23,806 bases of DNA from Bordetella parapertussis (GCA_945868195.1 CAMBLP010000015.1:1-23806), one strand, 5' to 3'. Positions 9,231-17,906 are shown, numbered from the stretch's first letter. Translations and numbers: made by a program. Notes: generated by a model from the sequence alone, not told the origin.

Positions 9231-9544
9231 AGTGCTTGGCCAGTCTCTTCAGAACAGATGTTAGATAGCAGGTCATGTAGGTCGCTGCCGCCTCGCGTGT
9301 CCTTCCAGTGTTGACCGTCGTACTTGTAGTGAAACCCCCCCGAGCGCGCAGCCAACCACATCTCGTGGAGCGGCGCTTGGCTATTAATCACCACTTGATG
9401 TCCGCTTTCAAAAATAAGGTTGAGTACATTGCCGTTACGCTTGGTTTCGACATCAAGGTCCAATTGTTCAAACCAATGGTCGGCTTGGGCCTCTATTGCA
9501 TCTAGAATGGCGGTTGCCCGTGTATGAAATTCAGTATCGTTCAT
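9215..9544 (-). CDS. cyaY: Frataxin-like iron-sulfur assembly protein CyaY
   Basis: CyaY is the bacterial frataxin, a small cytoplasmic iron-binding regulator of IscS-dependent iron-sulfur cluster assembly. At 109 residues it has the usual size. It shows an acidic first helix (DAIEAQADHWFEQLDLDVE, about 15-33), strand NVLNLIFESGHQVVIN, and the diagnostic APLHEMWLAARSGGFHYKYD followed by W80 and a D/R pair. The ATG at 9544 is chosen because GAGG/AAGGA lie just upstream and MNDTEF resembles family N-termini; an in-frame codon five residues earlier is less likely. It is divergent from lptM with only 32 bases between starts, and its 3' end sits inside a hairpin shared with mrcA. The cyaY/lptM-lysA arrangement is a known proteobacterial neighbourhood. 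Confidence 0.94.
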   Translation of the reverse strand: MNDTEFHTRATAILDAIEAQADHWFEQLDLDVETKRNGNVLNLIFESGHQVVINSQAPLHEMWLAARSGGFHYKYDGQHWKDTRGGSDLHDLLSNICSEETGQALTVKL

Positions 9545-9576
9545 AATCCTTATCCTCAATGTTGAGGGAGTGTGCA

Positions 9577-9789
9577 GTGACCCGCAAAATCCATCATCGC
9601 AGTTTTGCTCGCATTGTAGCGATGCTCGCCCTGACTGGCTGGTTGGCAGGCTGTGGCTTTAAAGGCCCTCTGTATTTACCGCCACCAAAACCCAAGGCAA
9701 CTAAACCCGTCCCTGCCGCTGAGGCACCCGCCACATCCGCTTCGCCTGCTACCGCAGTTCAGGCCATACCTGTCCTTGAGCCAAAATAG
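9577..9789 (+). CDS. lptM: LptM (YifL-like) small lipoprotein
   Basis: This is a 70-residue lipoprotein with a basic N-region (TRKIHHRSF), hydrophobic core and lipobox LAGC. It is followed at once by the family hallmark GFKGPLYLPPPKPK and a Pro/Ala-rich tail. In E. coli LptM assists oxidative maturation of the LPS translocon LptD; the same role is inferred here. I prefer the GTG at 9577 as start because GAGGGAG lies six bases upstream. The ATG at 9559 would add six residues and has no ribosome site. It is divergent from cyaY and 58 bases upstream of lysA, the conserved partner gene. Translation from GTG may keep output low. Confidence 0.88.
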   Translation: MTRKIHHRSFARIVAMLALTGWLAGCGFKGPLYLPPPKPKATKPVPAAEAPATSASPATAVQAIPVLEPK

Positions 9790-9847
9790 CCAATACTGTA
9801 TTGTGCTTGAGCTTACTTGTTAACGATCGAATACCCACAGCCACGAC

Positions 9848-11149
9848 ATGACCGCCTCAAACTCTATGACTTCGACCGCCACCCCCGCAGGATCGCCACA
9901 TTTTCACTACCGTAACGGTGAACTGTTCGCCGAAGGTGTCGCACTCTCGACCCTTGCCGAGCAACTCGGCACACCGTTGTATGTCTATTCACGCGCAGCC
10001 TTAGCGACAGCGTGGGCCTCTTACCAAGAAGCGATCGGTAACCACCGCGTCCTGGTCTGTTTTGGTATGAAAGCCAACTCAAACCTCGCCGTACTCAAAG
10101 AATTTGCCCGTTTGGGCAGCGGTTTTGATATCGTCTCGGGCGGTGAGCTCGCGCGTGTTTTAGCCGCCGGCGTCAATCCCGCTAAAGTTGTGTTTTCCGG
10201 CGTGGGAAAGCAAGAATGGGAAATGCAAGCTGCGCTTGAGGCAGGCGTAAAGTGTTTTAACGTCGAGTCTCTGCCTGAGCTCAAGCTCCTTTCGGGGATC
10301 GCGACGCGGCTCGGCAAGGTGGCCTCTGTGTCTTTGCGCGTCAATCCTGATGTCGATGCGCAGACACACCCCTATATTTCGACCGGCCTCAAAGAAAACA
10401 AGTTCGGTATCGCGATCGAAGAAGCGCCCGCAGCCTATCAACTGGCCATGACGCTACCCGGCCTTCAGGTGGTCGGCGTTGACTGCCATATCGGTTCACA
10501 AATCACCGAAGTCAGTCCTTATCTGGACGCCCTCGACAAACTCCTCAAACTGATTGAACAGCTGGTCAGCCTAGGCATTACCCTCAAGCATTTGGACTTG
10601 GGCGGCGGTCTGGGTATTCGCTACGACGATGAGACGCCGCTCGCCCCCAAAATTCTGCTCGACAAGGTATTCGCTGAGCTCCATGCGCGAGGTTTTGACC
10701 ACCTTGAGCTCGTACTCGAGCCTGGTCGATCGCTGGTCGGAAACGCCGGCGTGCTGTTGACCTCCGTGCAATACCTCAAGCACACCGAAGCGCGTAATTT
10801 TGCGATTGTGGATGCGGCAATGAATGACCTGATGCGTCCCGCATTGTACGAAGCCTGGCACGGCGTTTTACCGCTCAAGCCCCGCTCAAGCGCGCCTACA
10901 CTCTATGACGTGGTGGGTCCTGTCTGCGAAAGCGCCGATTGGCTTGCCCGCGCCCGCAAGCTCGGACTCAACCAAGGCGATGTATTGGCGATCGAATCAG
11001 CGGGAGCCTATGGCTTTGTGATGGCAGGCAATTACAACAGTCGTCCGCGTCCCGCCGAAGTCATGGTGGATGGCGAACATGTTTATGTCGTCCGCCAACG
11101 CGAAACCTTTGCCGACCTGATTCGTGGTGAAAGCTGCCTGCCGGATTAA
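9848..11149 (+). CDS. lysA: Diaminopimelate decarboxylase
   Basis: LysA is a PLP-dependent cytoplasmic enzyme that decarboxylates meso-diaminopimelate to L-lysine, the last step of lysine synthesis. The 433-residue product is a fold-type III decarboxylase. PLP-binding K75 lies in VCFGMKANSNLAVL. H214 in CHIGSQ and the glycine loop 252-254 in LDLGGGLGIRY contact the cofactor phosphate. EPGRSLVGNAG, C360-E361 (VCESAD) and Y388 in AGAYGFVMAGNYNSRPRP build the active site across the dimer. No clear Shine-Dalgarno precedes the ATG at 9848; an in-frame ATG at 9866 would drop six residues and is a possible alternative. It follows lptM and ends 15 bases before the convergent deacetylase gene. Confidence 0.96.
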   Translation: MTASNSMTSTATPAGSPHFHYRNGELFAEGVALSTLAEQLGTPLYVYSRAALATAWASYQEAIGNHRVLVCFGMKANSNLAVLKEFARLGSGFDIVSGGELARVLAAGVNPAKVVFSGVGKQEWEMQAALEAGVKCFNVESLPELKLLSGIATRLGKVASVSLRVNPDVDAQTHPYISTGLKENKFGIAIEEAPAAYQLAMTLPGLQVVGVDCHIGSQITEVSPYLDALDKLLKLIEQLVSLGITLKHLDLGGGLGIRYDDETPLAPKILLDKVFAELHARGFDHLELVLEPGRSLVGNAGVLLTSVQYLKHTEARNFAIVDAAMNDLMRPALYEAWHGVLPLKPRSSAPTLYDVVGPVCESADWLARARKLGLNQGDVLAIESAGAYGFVMAGNYNSRPRPAEVMVDGEHVYVVRQRETFADLIRGESCLPD

Positions 11150-11164
11150 CCAGCAAAATTAATA

Positions 11165-12184
11165 CTATCGCGACAAGAAACCATTAAAAAAACTAACGGT
11201 GTTGGTGGCAAGTGTTTCTAGGTGGTAACCCCCTTCTTGCACCACCAATGTAGGCAAACCTAGTCTGGCCACTTGTTTACCCAGACGATTAAAGCCCTCG
11301 GTCGTCACCGCGACCTTGGTCTGCGGATCGTCCTTGTACACATCAAAGCCCAAACACAGCACCACCGCGTCGGGCTTGAATGCTTCGATCGCCTTGAATG
11401 CTTGGTGGACACGTTCAAAAAAAACCTCTTCGCTTGAGCCATGTGGCATCGGCAAGTTTAGGTTGTAGCCCGAGCCTGTCTCTGCACCTGTTTCGTCTTC
11501 AAAACCTGCGGTCACGGGGTAAAAATTCGTCGGGTCTCCATGCACCGATACGTACAGCACATCGTCACGTTGATAAAAAATTTCCTGAATACCCTGACCG
11601 TGATGCACATCGGTATCCAATATCACCACGCGTTGATATTTTTCACGTAACAACTCAGCCGCAATTGCCGCATTATTGAGGTAACAAAATCCTCCTGCCG
11701 CGTCTTTACGGGTGTGATGCCCAGGAGGACGACACAAAGCATACGCCTTGTCATCGCCCGCCAAGAGCGCTTTAGCGCCTGCGATCGCGGACTGCGCGCC
11801 CCAGTACACCGTTGTCCAAGTGTGCTCGCCAACGGGACAACTCCCATCCGCCAGATACTTGCCCGCTTTGGCCAAAATGCCACGCAACGCATTGGGTTCG
11901 CGCACGAAGACGTTGGAAATCACCTCGTCGCCCCAATCCGGCCCGACTTGTTTCCACTCAGCGTGCGCAGTTTGTAAAAACGACAGGTAGGCCGCATCGT
12001 GGACGCGTAACAGTGGCTCCATGCCGTAATCGTTTGGCTCGTTCACAGGGAGATTAAGCGCTGCAAGCCCCTTCAAAATCTGTTCGGCACGCTCCGGGAT
12101 CTCTTGGGGTACGCGCATCTTGCCGCGAGACAAATAGGTTTGTGGATGATGCAGTTTTTGCTTAGGGTGAAAAAAGCTCTTCAT
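11165..12184 (-). CDS. Histone deacetylase / acetylpolyamine amidohydrolase family protein
   Basis: This is a zinc-dependent arginase-deacetylase-fold enzyme of 339 residues. Visible catalytic features are H156-H157 in RPPGHHTRKD, zinc ligands D192 and H194 in LDTDVHHGQG with D281 in LGFDVYKDD, and the transition-state tyrosine Y320 in EGGYHLE. The N-terminus (KLHHPQTYL, then PQEIPERAEQIL) resembles bacterial acetylpolyamine amidohydrolases rather than eukaryotic histone deacetylases, so acetylated polyamines or other small N-acetyl amines are the likelier substrates; this is inference. The ATG at 12184 is preceded by AGGA at six bases; the TTG directly before it is not needed. The gene follows the EamA transporter by 13 bases and appears to end the operon begun by resB. 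No signal peptide is present, so it should be cytoplasmic. Confidence 0.88.
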   Translation of the reverse strand: MKSFFHPKQKLHHPQTYLSRGKMRVPQEIPERAEQILKGLAALNLPVNEPNDYGMEPLLRVHDAAYLSFLQTAHAEWKQVGPDWGDEVISNVFVREPNALRGILAKAGKYLADGSCPVGEHTWTTVYWGAQSAIAGAKALLAGDDKAYALCRPPGHHTRKDAAGGFCYLNNAAIAAELLREKYQRVVILDTDVHHGQGIQEIFYQRDDVLYVSVHGDPTNFYPVTAGFEDETGAETGSGYNLNLPMPHGSSEEVFFERVHQAFKAIEAFKPDAVVLCLGFDVYKDDPQTKVAVTTEGFNRLGKQVARLGLPTLVVQEGGYHLETLATNTVSFFNGFLSR

Positions 12185-12197
12185 CAAATTTCCTGAG

Positions 12198-13097
12198 TTA
12201 ACGTTCGCGTCGAAGTGATCTAGCCTTCAAGGATGCAATCAACATGGGTAAGGTCAACGCCAAGCCTGCGGCGACGATCAGTGCGATCCCTGCAAAAGAT
12301 TGTAGATTAGGCATTTGGCCAAAAAAGAGTTCGCCCCACATGACGGCAAGCGCCAACTGGAAATAATTAAGGGGAGCGAGCGTCGATGCAGGTACCCGCT
12401 TAAAGGCGAGAATCAGTAAATACTGACCTGTACCACCGCATGCGCCCATCACGAGCATCTCAAGCAGATCACGGCCCGTCGGCCAGACTTGCGGCCAAAA
12501 CACCAACATCACCGCGAGCCCCATAAACCAACACGTACTGGCTGCATAGACGAACATCTGTTCGCTCTCAACGTGATTGGCCAGCTTGCGTGTCAATAGT
12601 TGTACCACTGCATAAGCACAGGCAGAGGTGAACATCAGCGCGCTACCAATCAAGGAGAGATCGCCGCCAGGATTGACGATCAGCAACATCCCCGCCATCC
12701 CTACAAGCACCACGGCGTATTGTTTCCAGCCCACGCGTTCGCCCAATACAAGGGGCGCAAAGATGATCACTAACAGCGGTGCGACAAAATAGATGGCCGT
12801 ACCTTCGGCGAGCGGTAAGTATTGCAGTCCGGGAATAAAACAGATCCCGACGATGCCAAGCATCGCGCCACGCAACACAAGTAAAGCACGCTTGTCTTTA
12901 CGCGCATGAATCGACACGCCTTTGGCTCGCATTACTGCAAAAGCCAGCACGACAATCACAGAGTAGCGCGCCATGTTGACAAGCGGCGCTGAGTAGCGAT
13001 GCACGAGGTCTTTAGCCAGCGCGTCCAGAAGAGAAAAGCATGTCAGGGCGCATAAAAAAATACCGCAGCCCACCAACCATTGTCGCTGTTGAGACAA
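12198..13097 (-). CDS. EamA-family (DMT superfamily) permease
   Basis: This is a 299-residue inner-membrane protein with about ten hydrophobic segments arranged as two EamA repeats. The ends of the repeats are recognisable: AEGTAIYFVAPLLVIIFAPL followed by LGERVGWKQY, and ASTLAPLNYFQLALAVMWGE followed by LFFGQMP. Members export or import metabolites such as amino acids, SAM, purines or drugs; the substrate cannot be assigned from sequence. The only upstream start in the open frame is TTG at 13097, without a strong ribosome site, so translation may depend on coupling to the MFS gene that ends 41 bases earlier. Its stop is 13 bases before the deacetylase start, which suggests a shared job, perhaps moving the deacetylase's substrate or product. 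Confidence 0.86.
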   Translation of the reverse strand: MSQQRQWLVGCGIFLCALTCFSLLDALAKDLVHRYSAPLVNMARYSVIVVLAFAVMRAKGVSIHARKDKRALLVLRGAMLGIVGICFIPGLQYLPLAEGTAIYFVAPLLVIIFAPLVLGERVGWKQYAVVLVGMAGMLLIVNPGGDLSLIGSALMFTSACAYAVVQLLTRKLANHVESEQMFVYAASTCWFMGLAVMLVFWPQVWPTGRDLLEMLVMGACGGTGQYLLILAFKRVPASTLAPLNYFQLALAVMWGELFFGQMPNLQSFAGIALIVAAGLALTLPMLIASLKARSLRRER

Positions 13098-13138
13098 CGC
13101 AGTCGGCTCTAGCGAGGTTTCTAAAACAACGCGGCGAA

Positions 13139-14344
13139 TCAGGTTGAGCTCGCTGTGGGATGACGATAGAGCGGTATCAGCAACATCAAAATCAACATGC
13201 CAAGTACCGCCATCGCGCCATAACTTAAACCATAACTACCCAGGACGCTTGCCAACACACCGAACAAGGGAGGGCCGACCATGACGCCCAAAAAGGTAAT
13301 GCAAAGCGTGCCGCCGGTTGCGATACCTGCCTGTCCCTTGGGTGCCTGTCGCGCGATCTCCGCTAAAAACACCCCGTTCCAACCAATCGCCGATGAGCCA
13401 AAAATCACCAAGACGGGAAATAAGAACCACGGTGAAGATTCAGGTCCGAGCAGAACGGTTCCCAGCGCGCCAATCACCAAGAGCACCGCGATCACGATCA
13501 ACATCATGGTCGCACCCAACCAGCGATCGGACACATAACCCCATAACATCCGGCCGGAGACTCCAGCGGCTTGGGCCACGGTCAGCGCACCACCCGCCGC
13601 CACAAGACTCCACCCCAAGTCTTCATACAAAAATGTCACCAAATAACCCATGAGGGCCATCTGCGCGATTGAAAACATAAAAGACATATAAGACAGCTGA
13701 CGCAGAGTGCGGTGGCTAAATATTAATTTGAGGGGCAAAACAAAACTCGTCGCCAAAGACGGCCTGACCGTGGGATCTCGATCATCATCCAAGCCCTCGC
13801 GCAAAGGCTGTACAGCCAAGGCACAAATGATGCAGGCAATGCCTGCGCAGATAAACGCCAACTGCCATCCAATCAAAATATTCAGAGAAGGGACAGTCGC
13901 GCCCGCAATCATGCCACCGAGTGGCACGCCTGTCTGTTTGACAGAAAAAACAAAAGATAATTTTTCAGGGGGTGTTGATTTGATCAGCAAGTGCGAGCTT
14001 GCTGGAGTAATCGGTCCATAGCCAGCACCGATGAACAGCGCACCCAAAGCGATCGTTTCAACATAGGGCATCGCACAGAGAAAGAGACCAATCGACGCCA
14101 ACACCAGGCAAGCCTGGCTCAAGCGAATCGCACCCCAGCGTTTGACCGCGGCACCGCCCAATAGGGTGGCCACCATCGCGCCAAAATAGGCCAGCGCGAC
14201 ATAAGCTCCCAAATAGTTTGTGGAAATTCCGACATCTTTGGCCACTGCCGGCGCAACCACCGGCAGGTTTAACATGGCCATCGCAACAAGAGACTGTACT
14301 GTAAGGGTCGCGAGCAACACGACCCAAGGTTTAGCAGGCGTCAA
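13139..14344 (-). CDS. Major facilitator superfamily transporter
   Basis: This is a 401-residue inner-membrane protein with about twelve hydrophobic segments and a central cytoplasmic loop (REGLDDDRDPTVRP) between the two six-helix halves. A motif A-like GGAAVKRWGAIRLS follows the second helix, and GYVSDRWLGA is its counterpart in the second half. GYGPITPASSHLL and SVKQTGVPLGGMIAGA are helix-rich signature-like stretches also seen in anion/drug-type MFS carriers. The substrate is unknown. The start is the TTG at 14344, which overlaps the ccsB stop as TTGA, an unusual version of the ATGA coupling overlap; only a weak GGTG lies before it. It is the first gene of a three-gene cassette (MFS, EamA, deacetylase) placed downstream of resB-ccsB. 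Confidence 0.87.
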   Translation of the reverse strand: MTPAKPWVVLLATLTVQSLVAMAMLNLPVVAPAVAKDVGISTNYLGAYVALAYFGAMVATLLGGAAVKRWGAIRLSQACLVLASIGLFLCAMPYVETIALGALFIGAGYGPITPASSHLLIKSTPPEKLSFVFSVKQTGVPLGGMIAGATVPSLNILIGWQLAFICAGIACIICALAVQPLREGLDDDRDPTVRPSLATSFVLPLKLIFSHRTLRQLSYMSFMFSIAQMALMGYLVTFLYEDLGWSLVAAGGALTVAQAAGVSGRMLWGYVSDRWLGATMMLIVIAVLLVIGALGTVLLGPESSPWFLFPVLVIFGSSAIGWNGVFLAEIARQAPKGQAGIATGGTLCITFLGVMVGPPLFGVLASVLGSYGLSYGAMAVLGMLILMLLIPLYRHPTASST

Positions 14345-15672
14345 AGCGCACCATAAGAATGTAGACCTGAAAGGAACATGTTAACGCCCAAAAAGGCGAA
14401 ACAAGTCACCAACAGACCTACAAGTGCCCAATATGCCGCCATCGTGCCACGCAAGCCCTTCATCAGACGCAAATGCAACCATGCGGCGTAGTTCAACCAG
14501 ACGATCAGTGCCCACGTTTCCTTGGGATCCCACTGCCAGTAGGCACCCCAAGCATCCGCGGCCCACAAGGCGCCAAGAATCGTCGCCACGGTAAAAAAGG
14601 CAAAGCCGATGGCGATGGCTCGATACATAATGTCATCAAGCACTTCAAAGGAGGGCAGGCGAGCACCGATCTGCGCGCGAAACAACAAAATCGACCCCAC
14701 AATCAAGGCACCAATTCCGAAATAAATCATCCAGGTCGCGGACAAGCCTTCTGTGCGAAAGACCATCGGCTCGGCAGCCAACAAGACACCCAAAATGAAT
14801 AGCGGCGCAAGCTTGAGCCAGGACTTGGTTTGAGCGTGCTGCTTAACCAGATAAGCAAAGCCCACCATAGCCGCGAGCGAAAACGTGCCATAACCAATGA
14901 AGTTTGCGGGCACATGGATTTTCATCCACCAGCTTTTAAGCGCAGGAACCAAGGGCTGAATTTGATACGCCTCGCGCGTGAAAGAATACCAAAGCAAAAA
15001 TACAACGGACGAGGTCACGATCAACATCACAAATCCGCCAAGCGCGCGCGTCCCGTAACGCCGCTCGTAATACAGATAAAAGAGGGATGTCACCAGCGCG
15101 AACAGCACAAAAACTTCGTACAGGTTGCTCACTGGGATATGGCCTAGATCGGGGCCCATCAAATGCCCTTCGCGCCATCGCACCATCAAGCCCGTTGATC
15201 CGGCAAACACCGCCCCCCAGGTGAGCGCCGTGCCAAGCCAGGCTGCCGTCACGCTGACAAAGCCAGCCCAATAGCAAAAAGTGGCCACAATAAACAGCAC
15301 GGACATCCAGAGAATCGCGGATTGTGAAGAAAGCAAATACTTCAAAAAGAACACTTGCTCGGCGCGTGCCAAATCACCCTGATACAACCAGATTGCAAAT
15401 AAAGAAGCAATGCCTACCGTCACCAACAAGGTCCGCAACGGTCGCCAAAGCCAACCCAACCAGACGAGCGCAGGTACGGTGCAAACAAGGATGGTTTTTT
15501 CATACACATCCATCGCATGGCTGTATTGCTTGAGCGCAAAAGCCGCTCCAAGCGCTAGCAATACAAAAAACAATAAATCGGTCCAATCGGGACGTCCACG
15601 CTCAATGCGTCCGTCACCCGACTCTCTCAAATCATCCCAATCATTCGCAACAGCAGCAACTGGCTCATTCAT
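14341..15672 (-). CDS. ccsB: Cytochrome c biogenesis protein CcsB/CcsA-type (System II heme handling subunit)
   Basis: This is the CcsA/ResC-type half of the System II cytochrome c synthetase, an inner-membrane protein that presents heme to apocytochromes in the periplasm together with ResB. The 443-residue protein has a short acidic cytoplasmic N-tail and about eight membrane segments. Its key mark is the tryptophan-rich WWD motif WGAYWQWDPKETW (from W375), which binds heme. Candidate heme-ligand histidines flank it, in KIHVPANFIGYG before and in LSGLHSYGAL at the C-terminus. It starts 22 bases after the resB stop, so it is co-transcribed. Its TGA overlaps the TTG of the downstream MFS gene. 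Naming varies between ccsA, ccsB and resC. Confidence 0.95.
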   Translation of the reverse strand: MNEPVAAVANDWDDLRESGDGRIERGRPDWTDLLFFVLLALGAAFALKQYSHAMDVYEKTILVCTVPALVWLGWLWRPLRTLLVTVGIASLFAIWLYQGDLARAEQVFFLKYLLSSQSAILWMSVLFIVATFCYWAGFVSVTAAWLGTALTWGAVFAGSTGLMVRWREGHLMGPDLGHIPVSNLYEVFVLFALVTSLFYLYYERRYGTRALGGFVMLIVTSSVVFLLWYSFTREAYQIQPLVPALKSWWMKIHVPANFIGYGTFSLAAMVGFAYLVKQHAQTKSWLKLAPLFILGVLLAAEPMVFRTEGLSATWMIYFGIGALIVGSILLFRAQIGARLPSFEVLDDIMYRAIAIGFAFFTVATILGALWAADAWGAYWQWDPKETWALIVWLNYAAWLHLRLMKGLRGTMAAYWALVGLLVTCFAFLGVNMFLSGLHSYGAL

Positions 15673-15694
15673 AGCAATATCTCGATGGTCAGTG

Positions 15695-17767
15695 TTAGGG
15701 CTTGCCGGTCGGCTCGCCTTGGTTCAGACGTAACAAAGCCTGCTTAAATCGATCGAACTCCCGATTGAAATCGAGTGTCCGCTTTTGCGAGGTCATGGCG
15801 GCCATGACCTTCGCACCCCCAGCTTCAGCAGGGCGAAGCCAAACCCAAATTCGACGATCTCTGACATAAAACATCGTAAAAATACCGATGATTAAAAGCA
15901 GGCAACCAATATAAACCGTGACCTTTCCTGGCGTACGGCTGACTTGGAAAACACTCGCCTGAACATGTTCAAACGTCTTGAGTGTCATCATGATTGGCGA
16001 GGGATAAAGCGCAAGGTCCGACAACGCCGCGACCGCGAGTCTGGACCACTCAGCGGCGGCCTCCATATTGTCAGGGGCATTGGGCATGGGCGCAAGGCCC
16101 GCACGTTCACGACCAATGTCGCGCAGCTCGGAAATTGATGAACCCAATAAACGAATAATGACATCCGCCGCACGGCGCTGCTCAGCCTCCGGGACATTTT
16201 TTTCCAAAAAGCTTGAGATCGCAACCAAGCCACCGTTCGAAAAAGTGTCAAGCGCTCGCTCAGTCGATATTTGAAGCGCTCGGCGTTCTTCGAAACCCCC
16301 GTCATAATTGCTGACTAAGCGCTCAGCCGCCAACTTTCTAGCTGCGGGATCCGCCAGCGCCGCCCTCAAACGCACAAAATCGCCCATCGAACTATCGTCG
16401 TCGACAGGTAGGCGCAAGTAACGGAAACCGGACATGCCCGTTTCTTGAACACCGGCCAGCATCACGCGGGAACCATCGAGCTCGACAGGCAACATATAGT
16501 TGTGAAACAAGGTCGCTTGACCACTTGCATCGATCACGCGGTATTCAACGCTCGGGCCAATATTGCGCAAGTTTTTATTTGTTTTGCCCGCGGCACTTCC
16601 CGTAACGGCTGCGACATGCTCACCGAAAGGCTTTGAAACAGAAGTAGGATCACCGCCAGACAAGTCCTCGACATTAATCGGACGCAGCTTTGTCACCTCG
16701 ACCTTGAGCTCCGCGCCCGCGGATTTCATCGTGACATCATTGGACTGACCGACACGCGACTTAATCTCAAAAGATTTGTCACTGGAACCCGCAAGGGGGT
16801 AGCCCACCAACTCAATCAAACTGCCCCCATCGTCAAAGCTAGACTGATACACCGTCATACCCTTGAAGTGCAAAGGCTCATTGACCTCGATCGTCGCATC
16901 AAACGCTTTGCCCGTATCGGGATCGGTGACTGTGACTAAGCTGGCAAAGCGACTCGGCATGCCAGTAGAGTAATAATCAACGATAAATTTTTTCAACTCG
17001 ATACTAAACGGCAAAGGTTGCACCAAGGCGCCATCGTCAATATTGACCACGGCCGAATCGCGCGTACTACCCTCTGGAATCAACACATTCGCACGAAAAC
17101 TCGGATTATTGACCGACAAACGTCCGCGCTCAGGCACGTCTGCGATCAGCATATTTTCAACAATAGGGGTCTTGCCCATGAGCCATACCTGCATCCGCAC
17201 GGGCAACTCACTATCGAGCAAACCTCCCACGCAAATAATCACAATCGAGGCATGCGCAAAAATATAGCCGAGCCGATTTCCGCTGCCACGCTTTGCAGCA
17301 AGCAAAACCGCGTCGCCCTCATCGCGCTGCTTGACCGCATAACCCTCACGCTTGAGCCAGGCCTGTACCGAGGCGGTCGCGGCCGGAACACCTCTCCCTG
17401 TATCCAACGCAACGCGATGGTGAAAAGACTGCAGGCTTGAGGTGCGAATATTCTCTCGGAAAGAGCGTGCTTCCTTGAGCATCTTTGGTGCATTGCGGAT
17501 CAAACATAAACTCGTCGAGGTCACGAGAAAAGCCATCGTGACCAAGAACCACCAGTTGTTATAGATATGCCAAATAGAAAATCGATTGAACACATCAAAC
17601 CAGAATGGTCCAAACTGATCGATGTAAGCGTTGGCTGAACGCCCTTGCGGGATCACTGTCCCAATGATGCTGGCCAAGCAAATAAAAACCAACAAACTGA
17701 TCGCAAAGCGCATCGAGCTCAAGAGCTCGAGAAAATTAGCCAGCGGTCTAGATGCGGTCATTGTCAT
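15695..17767 (-). CDS. resB: ResB-family cytochrome c biogenesis protein
   Basis: ResB is the partner of CcsB in System II cytochrome c maturation. The 690-residue protein fits the long proteobacterial form. Membrane segments lie at about 18-40 (MRFAISLLVFICLASIIGTV), 72-91, 167-184 (containing H172 in GYIFAHASIVIICVGG) and 614-635. A large periplasmic domain of more than 400 residues lies between the third and fourth, and a short cytoplasmic tail follows. The ATG at 17767 is used; a second in-frame ATG two codons on is equally possible, and neither has a strong Shine-Dalgarno. The cytochrome c4 gene lies upstream on the same strand, but terminator-like hairpins separate them, so resB-ccsB probably has its own promoter within 17768-17820, which I could not pinpoint. 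Confidence 0.95.
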   Translation of the reverse strand: MTMTASRPLANFLELLSSMRFAISLLVFICLASIIGTVIPQGRSANAYIDQFGPFWFDVFNRFSIWHIYNNWWFLVTMAFLVTSTSLCLIRNAPKMLKEARSFRENIRTSSLQSFHHRVALDTGRGVPAATASVQAWLKREGYAVKQRDEGDAVLLAAKRGSGNRLGYIFAHASIVIICVGGLLDSELPVRMQVWLMGKTPIVENMLIADVPERGRLSVNNPSFRANVLIPEGSTRDSAVVNIDDGALVQPLPFSIELKKFIVDYYSTGMPSRFASLVTVTDPDTGKAFDATIEVNEPLHFKGMTVYQSSFDDGGSLIELVGYPLAGSSDKSFEIKSRVGQSNDVTMKSAGAELKVEVTKLRPINVEDLSGGDPTSVSKPFGEHVAAVTGSAAGKTNKNLRNIGPSVEYRVIDASGQATLFHNYMLPVELDGSRVMLAGVQETGMSGFRYLRLPVDDDSSMGDFVRLRAALADPAARKLAAERLVSNYDGGFEERRALQISTERALDTFSNGGLVAISSFLEKNVPEAEQRRAADVIIRLLGSSISELRDIGRERAGLAPMPNAPDNMEAAAEWSRLAVAALSDLALYPSPIMMTLKTFEHVQASVFQVSRTPGKVTVYIGCLLLIIGIFTMFYVRDRRIWVWLRPAEAGGAKVMAAMTSQKRTLDFNREFDRFKQALLRLNQGEPTGKP

Positions 17768-17819
17768 GATTGCGTGGTTGCCCAGTGTGCGATGTTGCTA
17801 AAGCGACTTACAAAGTGCG

Positions 17820-17851
17820 AAAAAAAAGGAAGTCTTGAGACCCCCTTTTTT
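17820..17851 (-). terminator. Terminator-like hairpin between cytochrome c4 and resB
   Basis: An A-run (17820-17827), GG, GTCT-TG-AGAC core, CC and a T-run (17846-17851) form an imperfect but long inverted repeat, with two A/C mismatches inside. Read on the minus strand it ends in eight T residues, suitable for terminating the cytochrome c4 transcript before resB. A smaller AT-rich hairpin (AACATT/AATGTT, 17880-17894) lies nearer the c4 stop. These account for most of the 139-base gap. Confidence 0.6.
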
Positions 17852-17906
17852 ACTATATCTTTAGCGCCAAACGACTTAAAACATTACAAATGTTATTTCG
17901 TTTTTT

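Noticed and set aside
17018..17440. 140-codon plus-strand open frame inside resB
   Set aside because: It is fully antisense to resB, with no domain signal and biased composition typical of an opposite-strand shadow.
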